52,298 nucleotides of DNA from the NCBI GenBank assembly GCA_015061985.1, contig SUVN01000016.1:1-52298 (forward strand), in the 5' to 3' direction. This stretch comes from Akkermansiaceae bacterium. Its GTDB lineage: Bacteria; Verrucomicrobiota; Verrucomicrobiia; Verrucomicrobiales; Akkermansiaceae. The position numbers were made by a program, and so were the translations under genes. This document shows positions 45,830 through 52,298 of the stretch, one piece after another. Numbering within the stretch: position 1 is the first letter of the stretch; the number at the start of each line of letters is the position of its first letter. Under the pieces are notes generated by a model. It made no database searches. It had not been told where the DNA came from and saw nothing but the letters and a program-made list of their open reading frames with translations.

Positions 45830-47743
45830 ATGAGTTTTCTGTATCCGAATGTACTGTGGCTGCTACTGCTACCGGCACTGTTAAGTGTTGCGGCTCTGGT
45901 GCTGCGCCGTAATCGAGGGCAAGCCTGGCGCAAGCTGGTATCTGCCGCGCATGTGGATGCTCTGGTGGTACGCCGACCGCTATGGAATCGGGTGCTCCCT
46001 GCCGTGCTGGCGCTTCTGGCTATGGGATGCATCATTCTGGCGCTGGCTCGCCCCATCAACGGCTATCGCGAAACCAGCGCCACGGATTCCGGGCGCAACC
46101 TGCTCATCGCGCTGGATATTTCCCGCTCCATGGAAACCGAGGATGTGAAGCCCTCGCGTCTGGAGGAAGCCCGAGCCGCCGCCTACGAGCTCATCAATGC
46201 GCTGCCTACGGATAAAATTGGGCTCATCGTCTTTTCCGGCGAAGCGGATTTGGTGGTACCGCTTACCTATGACCACACCGCGCTTCGCGATGCACTGGAG
46301 CAAGTAAACCGCGGGTGGGCCGGAGCCGGCGGCACCAATTTCGGCCTCGTGCTTCGCAAAGCCATGCAGGATTTCAAACGCAGCGCACCGGAGGGGACCA
46401 ATGCGCTGGTCATCCTCAGCGATGGTGAAGACACGGTTGATTCCTCCCTTGATATAGCAGAGGAAGCAAAAAAGAGCGGGTTACTGGTTATCACGGTCGG
46501 TATCGGCACAGAAGCCGGCGGAGCCATTCCTGATGCGCAGGGTGTGAACGGGCTCTGGCAGGATGCCAATGGAAAGCATGTCATCAGCAAGCTGAATCCC
46601 AAAGCCCTGCAGGACTTTGCCAAAGCTACGGGCGGCAGTTTCTTCGCCATGACAGCCAATGCCAATCTGGCAGAATTTGCCCGAAGCGCGGTGCAGAAGC
46701 TTGACCGACACGAGGAGGCACACTCCATCACCAAAACGCCCAATGACCTCTTCCGCTATTTTGCAGGAGCAGCGCTCCTGTTAGTCATCATCGCCATTCT
46801 GACCCGCACGGCATGGAAAGCCCCCGGACTTGTCCCGGTCATTCTGCTGATGACTTGCATCTGCCGGACGGAATCACTCGCCGCTCCCTCTCCGGAAAAC
46901 ATCGGGCACTATCAAATCGGTCTGAATTTGCTGAGCAAAGAACCGGATAAAGCTAGAGAAGCATTCTCCCGCGCCCTGCTGGATGAAGACACGGCGCTGC
47001 AGGCCGCATCACTCTACGAAATCGGCAATATCAATACACAGGCAACGCTGGATGAGTTGCGCAGCCTCTACGAGTCACCGACAGATGCCGGTGATGGTGC
47101 AGCGCAGCCCCGAGCGGAAGAATTGCAACAAATTGTTGACTCTCTGAAAAGTGACATCACCGCCTACCGAGATGCACTCTCGATTCAGCCTGGGTTGAAA
47201 CCTGCCCAAACCAACCTCTCCCGCATGGAAGAGTTCATCAAAAAGCTGGAAGAAGAGATAGAACGATTGAAACAACAGCAAGACCAACAGGATAAGCAAG
47301 ACCAGCAGGACAAGCAAGACCAACAGGACAAGCAAGACCAGCAGGATAAGCAAGGTCAACAGGACAAGCAAGACCGGCAGGACCGGCAGGACCAGCAGGA
47401 CCAGCAGGACCAGCAGGACCAGCAGAACCAGCAAGACCAGCAAGACCAGCAAGGCCAGCAAGACCAGCAGGACCAGCAAGACCGGCAAGACCAACAGGAC
47501 AAGCAAGACCAACAGGACAAGCAAGACCAACAGGACAAGCAAGACCAGCAAGACCAACAGGACCAACAGGACAAGCAGAACGAACAAGCGAAGGCCGCGG
47601 AAGAGGCTCAGCAAGAGCTGAGCGATGAAGAAAAAGCCCGCCAGAGGGCAGCCTCAATTCTGAAAATGCACATGGACGAGGAACAGGGCTCTCCCATTCC
47701 CCATGCCAATGACAATGTGCGGCCTCCCGCAAAAGATTATTAA
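45830..47743 (+). CDS. BatB-BatC fusion: VWA plus TPR plus Gln/Asp/Lys repeat
   Basis: A 637-residue protein. Membrane helices near 8-25 and ~60-80 lead to a VWA domain (~90-280, metal site ALDISRSME, SDGEDTVD) and a helix near 310-328, completing a BatB unit. Next is a second signal-like hydrophobic stretch (~335-352, PVILLMTCICRTESLA). It is followed by TPR-like repeats (HYQIGLNLLSKEPDKAREAF, TNLSRMEEFIKKLEEEIERL) as in BatC. A tract of Q-D-[QKR] triplets (~482-583) and a charged tail end it. BatB and BatC are usually separate. The junction keeps what looks like the old BatC signal peptide. Confidence 0.9.
   Translation: MSFLYPNVLWLLLLPALLSVAALVLRRNRGQAWRKLVSAAHVDALVVRRPLWNRVLPAVLALLAMGCIILALARPINGYRETSATDSGRNLLIALDISRSMETEDVKPSRLEEARAAAYELINALPTDKIGLIVFSGEADLVVPLTYDHTALRDALEQVNRGWAGAGGTNFGLVLRKAMQDFKRSAPEGTNALVILSDGEDTVDSSLDIAEEAKKSGLLVITVGIGTEAGGAIPDAQGVNGLWQDANGKHVISKLNPKALQDFAKATGGSFFAMTANANLAEFARSAVQKLDRHEEAHSITKTPNDLFRYFAGAALLLVIIAILTRTAWKAPGLVPVILLMTCICRTESLAAPSPENIGHYQIGLNLLSKEPDKAREAFSRALLDEDTALQAASLYEIGNINTQATLDELRSLYESPTDAGDGAAQPRAEELQQIVDSLKSDITAYRDALSIQPGLKPAQTNLSRMEEFIKKLEEEIERLKQQQDQQDKQDQQDKQDQQDKQDQQDKQGQQDKQDRQDRQDQQDQQDQQDQQNQQDQQDQQGQQDQQDQQDRQDQQDKQDQQDKQDQQDKQDQQDQQDQQDKQNEQAKAAEEAQQELSDEEKARQRAASILKMHMDEEQGSPIPHANDNVRPPAKDY
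47273..47579 (+). repeat. In-frame 9-base tandem repeat (Q-D-[QKR])n
   Basis: About 34 imperfect copies of a 9-base unit (CAA/CAG GAC/GAT CAG/AAG/CGG) encode Gln-Asp-Gln/Lys/Arg triplets inside the BatB-BatC fusion. Adenine-rich purine bias on this strand makes the other strand appear open in several frames. Such tracts change length easily by slippage in steps of three residues. Confidence 0.93.
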
Positions 47744-47772
47744 AATACCCGAAAAGCACCATATTCAGCAAC

Positions 47773-50145
47773 ATGAACCGCATAGCACGCCTTACATTCA
47801 TTGCCGCCGCACTCCTGCCCACAACATGGGCAGAGGTGGTACCCATCTGGTCCACCGGGGTGGCGGTTCCCGGGGAAAAAGTTGCTCTCTACCTCGTTGA
47901 TACAGAGGTGGGCGACGATGTTTTCATGATGGACAAGCGTCCCACGGTACAGCAGGCAAGACTGGAGGTACTGCAACCCCAGGCAGGGGCCAACCCGCAG
48001 GACCCCAACAGGGGTATGGTGGAAGTATTCCCCATGACTGTTGTGCCCGACCGCGAGGGCGAAATCCGCATCAGCGATGTGGAGGTGACCTATCGGAAAT
48101 CCGGCAAGAAACAAACGATAAAAATTCCCGCACTCCCGGTTGTTTCCACAGCAAAAATCAAGTGGAACAACGAGCCTATCCCATTCGGAACGCTGTGGCA
48201 CACAGAATTGACGGATGGCTATGTGGACCAGACGGTTCGCACCTACGTGAAGTTTTTCCTGCCCCGCAGCTGTGACATTCCCATGCCCCCGCAGATGCAG
48301 GCCGTCGGGGTAAAAGTCGGCAATTTCCAGCCGGCCATTCAAGGAGTTGTTGCCGTCGTTCAAAGCGGAGTTCTGGGCAATACAACCACGGCTTTTGCGC
48401 GTGGGGAAAACTGGCGTACAGTCAACTACGTCGGCAATCTGACTCCGTTCCGCGAAGGCAATTCCGATATCGCGGGCAAGGCCATCATCACCCAGCAGCA
48501 GGGATTCTTCAGCGTGGGTCAGGCAGAAGCAGACTTACCCGTCCTCAGCATCGGCGCATTACCCCTGCCCCCCGGAGCACCGAAAAACTTTGCCAATACC
48601 GTGGGGCAATATAAAGTCACGGCAACGACCAAAGCCACCCATCTGGCCATGAATGAGCCGGTGGAGGTGGAAATCACCGTGCGGGGTAGCGGTAATCCGG
48701 AGCTGTTGGAATGCCCGGAACCACAGGATGCAGCCGACTGGAAACCCGTTCCCGCCACTCGTAAACCCATCCTTGGGCCCAACGGAGAGGTTGAAGCCAT
48801 GGTATTCAGCCGACTGATGCGCCCCACGGCAGAGGTGAGCGCCATTCCCTCCTTTGCTTTCGGTTACTTTGACCCGGAATCCCAGACATACCGGCAGGCC
48901 GCTTCCAAACCCATCGCGCTTCCCTGGCAGAAAACGAACGCATCCGGCACCGGATTCGTAGCATCTGCCGAAGCCGCTGAACCACCGCCGGCAGGGGAAG
49001 TACCCGTGGAAGAAATGACGGATATCTACGGCATTCTGACCCCGGATGAAGCAAGTCTTCACCATCCCTGGCCACTCTGGGTTTGGAGCCTGCTGTACCT
49101 GCCTGCGTTGGGCATTCTGCTGGGGGTTTTGATTGCTGCCCTGCGCCGCCGCATCGCCGCCGGGGCCGCTGGGCGAGCCACGGAACGCGAACTGCGTCGT
49201 CTGGCAGCAGAGCCGGATGGGCTGACCTTCCTGCGCAACATCGGTGGTTTCATCGAAAGTCACATTACCCCGCAACAGATGACACCGGAGCTGCACGCCA
49301 TTCTGGAGCGCCGCGATTCCGAGGCATTCCGTCCGGATGCAAAGACATCTCTTTCTCCGCTGGAGCGTGAAACCATGCTGAAGCGCATCCGCAAGGCGCT
49401 GGCGACAGCCTCTGCCACCGTCACCATGCTTCTGCTGGCGCTGCTGCCCGCACTGCATGCCGCAGATACGCCCGCAGATGCCTATAAATCAGGCCAATAC
49501 AGCGCAGCTCTGGAATCCGTCCGCAGCAGCAATGATAGCGCTGCACTGAAATACTACAACATAGGCAACTGCCTGTACCGCCTCGGCAAACCCGGAGCTG
49601 CAGCTCACGCCTACTACTGCGCCCTGCTGGAAGCTCCCGGATTCAAGGAAGCCCGCGCCAATCTGGCCTTCATTCAACGCAAGGAAGGTGCCATGCTTCC
49701 CGGTGGTTCCATGACGGATGAAGCCTTCACCCTGCTGAGCGTTCCGCAGCTCGGCGTGGCCACCATTGCCTGTACGGCGGTGCTGGCTCTGGGAATCGCC
49801 CTGCTGATTGCCCTGCGTGGGCACCGCAAGCCATGGGTACACACCGTAACAGCCGTTGCAGCGCTGCTCAGCCTCATCTGTGCGGCAGACTGGGTGTATT
49901 ACACCACCCGCGAGACACCCGATATCACTGCCCTTCCCCCGGCTGATCTGGCCTGCGTGCTGAATGCCACAGCTCTGCGCACCTCTGCCGATGCTTCCGG
50001 CTCTGCCATCGTGACGCTGACACCATCCACGCCCGTTCATCTGCTGCTCACTCGCGGCTCCTGGTGCTACGTGGAGCTCTTTTCCTCCGGCACTCGTGGC
50101 TGGGTAAGCAAAGATGCCATCCAATCCTGTGCCCTCAAGCCATAA
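47773..50145 (+). CDS. BatD-BatE fusion protein
   Basis: A 790-residue protein. A signal peptide (ARLTFIAAALLPTTWA) leads to BatD-type beta-sandwich domains (to ~430). A membrane helix (~434-457, PLWVWSLLYLPALGILLG) and a helical cytoplasmic part follow. Then a second signal-like segment (~544-562, TVTMLLLALLPALHAA) begins a BatE unit. That unit has a TPR (YYNIGNCLYRLGKPGAAAHA), two more helices (~653-682 and ~690-712) and a C-terminal SH3-like domain (LRTSADASGSAIVTLTPSTP, GWVSKDAIQSC). BatD and BatE are normally separate genes; the retained internal signal segment records the fusion. It is the last gene of the operon, 29 bases after the previous stop. Confidence 0.88.
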   Translation: MNRIARLTFIAAALLPTTWAEVVPIWSTGVAVPGEKVALYLVDTEVGDDVFMMDKRPTVQQARLEVLQPQAGANPQDPNRGMVEVFPMTVVPDREGEIRISDVEVTYRKSGKKQTIKIPALPVVSTAKIKWNNEPIPFGTLWHTELTDGYVDQTVRTYVKFFLPRSCDIPMPPQMQAVGVKVGNFQPAIQGVVAVVQSGVLGNTTTAFARGENWRTVNYVGNLTPFREGNSDIAGKAIITQQQGFFSVGQAEADLPVLSIGALPLPPGAPKNFANTVGQYKVTATTKATHLAMNEPVEVEITVRGSGNPELLECPEPQDAADWKPVPATRKPILGPNGEVEAMVFSRLMRPTAEVSAIPSFAFGYFDPESQTYRQAASKPIALPWQKTNASGTGFVASAEAAEPPPAGEVPVEEMTDIYGILTPDEASLHHPWPLWVWSLLYLPALGILLGVLIAALRRRIAAGAAGRATERELRRLAAEPDGLTFLRNIGGFIESHITPQQMTPELHAILERRDSEAFRPDAKTSLSPLERETMLKRIRKALATASATVTMLLLALLPALHAADTPADAYKSGQYSAALESVRSSNDSAALKYYNIGNCLYRLGKPGAAAHAYYCALLEAPGFKEARANLAFIQRKEGAMLPGGSMTDEAFTLLSVPQLGVATIACTAVLALGIALLIALRGHRKPWVHTVTAVAALLSLICAADWVYYTTRETPDITALPPADLACVLNATALRTSADASGSAIVTLTPSTPVHLLLTRGSWCYVELFSSGTRGWVSKDAIQSCALKP

Positions 50146-50671
50146 AGCCACCCGCTAGTTCATCTGCCTGCTGAAACACCTGTATGCCGCGCCGCTCTGC
50201 GTCTTGAACGCGACAAATAAATGGAGATTGGCGTGGGGAGAACAGCGGAGCTGGTAAAACCTATCCACTCCGAGGATAACGAAATTACCGCAGAAACAGC
50301 AGCAATCAATTACATTTTCAGCGAAATCTATTTTGGGACTCATTTTTTCCAAAGTAGAAACTTGGCAAGAAATGAGAGAAGAAGAAAAGAAAAAGGTAAG
50401 TAGAGTTAATGCCTGTGAAGAGTAAATACTATGGGTGCTTGGAATAGGCAAAGCGCCATCTCGACATGCATAGAGTAATCTGAATCGAGAAATAATCCTC
50501 AAGAGTTTTCGCGAGATATACTGTATTCTCTTCAATCGTGCTGACTTGAGTTCCAATATCCCTCTTTCTTTTTTAATTCGAGGAGTCTGGGAATGGCTTC
50601 ATGTGATAATTGTTATTCTATGATTTACAAAATCATCGGAACTCATGATTATATACACACACGTATAGGAA
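50146..50671. other. Intergenic stretch, nothing recognised
   Basis: About 530 bases between the Bat operon and the Minf_1886-family gene. It is more AT-rich than its surroundings. I see no terminator with a U-tract, no tRNA and no convincing gene. A minus-strand open frame (50155-50556) has unnatural composition and no homology I can name. It may hold decayed sequence. Confidence 0.5.
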
Positions 50672-50700
50672 TTGCCCGCCGTGCATTTTCGTGCTAATAT
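50672..50700 (+). promoter_or_regulatory. Promoter-like hexamers for Minf_1886-family gene
   Basis: TTGCCC (50672-50677), a 17-base spacer and TAATAT (50695-50700), with only six bases before ATG 50707. This is another leaderless layout. Confidence 0.5.
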
Positions 50701-50706
50701 ACGCGC

Positions 50707-51090
50707 ATGACCCATAGTTTTGAAGATGCCGTTAACGCCATCATGCGAAAGCACGATGAATACGCACCGGATGCATACGATTTTCTTCGTCAGGCTCTGG
50801 ACACTGCGGTCCACCAATACAAAAAAGATGAGAAGAACAGGCATCTGACAGCAGAAGAGCTGTATATGGGCGTTTGCTACCTTGCGCTGGAGGAATACGG
50901 GCCGCTTGCGCGAGCCGTGCTGCAGTACTGGGGAATCAACGATGGCCGGGACGTGGGCCAAATTGTGTTTTATCTGATAGAAGCCGGAGTATTCGGTAAA
51001 CAGGAGGACGACAATATCGAGCAGTTCTACCGCTTACCAAAACTCTCCGGTATGCTGGATGCCCCCTACCTGCCCCAACACTGCGCCTGA
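50707..51090 (+). CDS. Minf_1886-family protein (PVC-restricted)
   Basis: A 127-residue protein matching the family named after Methylacidiphilum Minf_1886, restricted to Verrucomicrobiota, Planctomycetota and relatives. Matching blocks are FEDAVNAIMRKHDEYAPDAY, FLRQALDTAV, HLTAEELYMGVCYLALEEYG, VLQYWGINDGRDVGQIVFYL and a Phe/Tyr-rich end. The function is unknown and it is likely cytoplasmic. It serves as a taxonomic marker here. It starts at an ATG six bases from a -10-like box and precedes the agmatine deiminase gene by 20 bases, perhaps in one transcript. Confidence 0.82.
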   Translation: MTHSFEDAVNAIMRKHDEYAPDAYDFLRQALDTAVHQYKKDEKNRHLTAEELYMGVCYLALEEYGPLARAVLQYWGINDGRDVGQIVFYLIEAGVFGKQEDDNIEQFYRLPKLSGMLDAPYLPQHCA

Positions 51091-51110
51091 TTACAACTCT
51101 CCTTTATACC

Positions 51111-52154
51111 ATGAAAACGGAAACGATGAGTGGCTCGCAACTGCGATGGCCGGCCGAATGGGAACAACAGGAGGCCGTCTGGCTGTCGTGGCCACATCGG
51201 CAGGATCTCTGGCAAGGTGGTCTGGAAGAACTGCTGGGGCGCTATGCCGAGCTTGCAGCGGCCATTGCGACACAGGCAGAGGTACGCATCAATGCGGCAG
51301 CCCCCCTGCATGCCGCTATACGCCGACTGCTGGAAAAACACGGAGTAGAGCGTTTCTGCCTGTACAATCACCCGACCAACGATGTCTGGTGCCGCGACCA
51401 TGGTGCCATTTTCACCCGCCGTGCCGATGGCGGCATGCAGCTCGCCAACTGGAAATTCAATGCCTGGGGTGGCAAATTTGCCCCGTGGGATTTGGATGAT
51501 GCCATCCCGGAGCGCATGGCGGAGAGTCTGGGGCTGCCGCAGCTGAAAAGTCGGTATTTTCTGGAGGGCGGTGCGATTGAGGGCAACGGCGAAGGGCTGC
51601 TCATCACGACAGAAGCCGTGCTGCTGAACCCCAACCGCAATCCCGGCTGTACCAGGAAAGAAATGGAAGAAGAGCTACACCGCATGCTGGGCACTACCCA
51701 TGTATTCTGGCTGGGTCAGGGAATTGAGGGGGATGATACGGACGGCCACATCGATGACATGGTGCGCTTTGTCAATCGAGAGGCCGTTGTTTCCATCGTA
51801 GAGCCCGATTCGCACTCCCCGCACTACCGGAATCTGGCTGAAAACAATGAGAGACTTCAGGATTTACGCACTCCCGACGGCAGCCGTGTGGAAATCATCC
51901 CGCTGCCCATGCCGAAACCGCTCGTGGCTCAGGGATGGCGGCTGGAACAACTGCCGGCCAGCTATGCCAACTTCCTTATCTGCAACGGCGCTGTCATCGT
52001 GCCTGTCTTCATGCAGGAGAAAGAGGACGACCGCGCACTGGGAATCCTGCGCGAATGTTTCCCCGGAAAGCAAGTCATCGGCATCGATGCACGCCGTCTG
52101 GTCATTGAGGGCGGCGCCATTCACTGCATCACTCAGCAGCAACCCTCTGTCTGA
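51111..52154 (+). CDS. aguA: Agmatine deiminase / peptidylarginine-deiminase family enzyme
   Basis: A 347-residue guanidine-modifying enzyme of the bacterial PAD/AguA family, converting agmatine to N-carbamoylputrescine on the way to putrescine. The motifs are in order: WPAEWEQQEAVWLSWPH, NDVWCRDHGAIF, WKFNAWGGKFAPWDLDD, LEGGAIEGNGEG, GDDTDGHIDDMVRF (catalytic His and acids) and the nucleophile Cys in GGAIHCITQQQP. Length fits AguA (about 345-370). Start ATG 51111; a second ATG five codons on is possible. The start of a group II intron's 3' end lies ~20 bases beyond the stop on the other strand. Confidence 0.94.
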   Translation: MKTETMSGSQLRWPAEWEQQEAVWLSWPHRQDLWQGGLEELLGRYAELAAAIATQAEVRINAAAPLHAAIRRLLEKHGVERFCLYNHPTNDVWCRDHGAIFTRRADGGMQLANWKFNAWGGKFAPWDLDDAIPERMAESLGLPQLKSRYFLEGGAIEGNGEGLLITTEAVLLNPNRNPGCTRKEMEEELHRMLGTTHVFWLGQGIEGDDTDGHIDDMVRFVNREAVVSIVEPDSHSPHYRNLAENNERLQDLRTPDGSRVEIIPLPMPKPLVAQGWRLEQLPASYANFLICNGAVIVPVFMQEKEDDRALGILRECFPGKQVIGIDARRLVIEGGAIHCITQQQPSV

Positions 52155-52206
52155 TTCCTTCCCCCCACCCGAAATCGAGTAGGGGGACTTTCGTCCCCCT
52201 CTCACA

Positions 52207-52238
52207 CCACCGTACGTGCGAATTACCGCATACGGCGG
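52207..52238 (-). ncRNA. Group II intron domain V
   Basis: A 32-base stem-loop with 5' arm CCGCCGTATGCG and 3' arm CGCACGTACGGTGG. It follows the usual GAGCCGTATGCG.../...CGCACGTACGGTTC pattern, with paired compensating changes at the base. The catalytic triad position reads CGC rather than AGC, as reported for class IIC introns. The terminal loop (GTAATT) is slightly off the usual tetraloop. Confidence 0.75.
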
Positions 52239-52245
52239 TTTCCAA

Positions 52246-52298
52246 TCAGCGTTTGAGGAGTTGATAAAACGAGATATATCCCTCTGCTCGTAGCCAAG
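52246..52298 (-). CDS. Group II intron reverse transcriptase/maturase, C-terminal end (partial)
   Basis: Only the last 16 codons and the stop are in the window: WLRAEGYISFYQLLKR then TGA. This resembles the C-terminal WLxxxGxxS pattern of intron-encoded maturases, and it ends eight bases before the domain V hairpin, as expected for the intron-encoded protein. It cannot be classified further from so short a piece. Confidence 0.65.
   Translation of the reverse strand, partial: WLRAEGYISFYQLLKR

Larger units (their letters stand above)
52174..52298 (-). mobile_element. 3' end of a group II intron (continues off right edge)
   Basis: On the minus strand the sequence runs: end of a maturase reading frame with stop (52248-52246), then a domain-V-like hairpin (52238-52207), then a domain-VI-like hairpin with arms AGGGGGAC and GTCCCCCT (52200-52181), then TACTCGA near the expected 3' splice site (~52175). 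The order and spacing match bacterial group II introns. The exact splice junction is uncertain by a few bases. The rest of the element lies to the right, outside the window. It is inserted just downstream of, and antisense to, the agmatine deiminase gene. Confidence 0.82.

Noticed and set aside
47273..47579. Possible CRISPR array from regular repeats
   Set aside because: The repeat unit is 9 bases, continuous and in frame, with no spacers. No CRISPR-like array was seen elsewhere.
47075..47614. Minus-strand frames of Leu-Val or Ser-Cys-Trp repeats
   Set aside because: These are mirror readings of the Q-D-K tandem repeat, not membrane proteins.
50155..50556. Minus-strand 133-codon frame in the gap after the Bat operon
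   Set aside because: The composition looks random (Cys/Ser/Phe runs), there is no ribosome-binding site and no family resemblance; I could not support it as a gene.

Overview
The window reads as chromosomal DNA of a Gram-negative member of the Planctomycetes-Verrucomicrobia-Chlamydiae group, most likely a Verrucomicrobiota bacterium near Akkermansia. The grounds are a tandem-fused four-ATPase UvrA (the chlamydial type), a small protein matching the PVC-restricted Minf_1886 family, lpxK (outer-membrane lipid A), an outer-membrane polysaccharide export lipoprotein, a Bat operon, and GC-rich genes with ATGA start/stop overlaps. The genus is inference; no rRNA or tRNA gene was seen.

Layout. 1-7460 (minus): an Rhs/YD-repeat polymorphic-toxin locus with one full-length rhs gene, an AT-rich Cys-rich C-terminal tip, a candidate membrane immunity gene, and a ~1 kb near-identical orphan copy of the rhs core running off the left edge. 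7671-13175 (plus): fused uvrA. 13202-14813: two terminators, a broken DUF4143-ATPase remnant and an M42 aminopeptidase. 14932-31561 (plus): one tightly packed 16-gene exopolysaccharide locus with export lipoprotein, Wzc-type tyrosine kinase, CpsB-type PHP phosphatase, initiating phosphoglycosyl transferase, eight further glycosyltransferases, polymerase, acetyltransferase, pyruvyltransferase and flippase. 31846-34276 (minus): a small operon of unrecognised envelope or secreted proteins, one of which carries a textbook -1 frameshift heptamer. 34514-42062 (plus): a PUR-domain (DUF3276) protein, a GlgA-like synthase with a GH57 homologue lacking its expected nucleophile, then asnS, lpxK, aroK and an ankyrin lipoprotein. 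42274-50145 (plus): a Bat (MoxR/VWA) operon with BatB-BatC and BatD-BatE fusions. 50707-52154: Minf_1886-family protein and agmatine deiminase. 52174-52298 (minus): the 3' end of a group II intron (maturase C-terminus, domain V, domain VI) leaving the window.

How the parts fit. The exopolysaccharide locus holds everything expected for Wzx/Wzy-type synthesis and export, with phosphorylation control by the kinase/phosphatase pair. The Bat operon looks like an envelope-stress or protein-assembly complex built of membrane VWA, TPR and SH3 modules. The Rhs locus has the arrangement of a recombining toxin-tip cassette system. Several genes have promoter-like hexamers whose -10 box ends only 6-8 nt before ATG, suggesting leaderless transcripts.

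The items most worth testing are the -1 frameshift site at 31986-31992, the Rhs tip/immunity/orphan-core arrangement, the leaderless promoter pattern, the GH57 nucleophile loss and the Bat fusions with retained signal-like segments.
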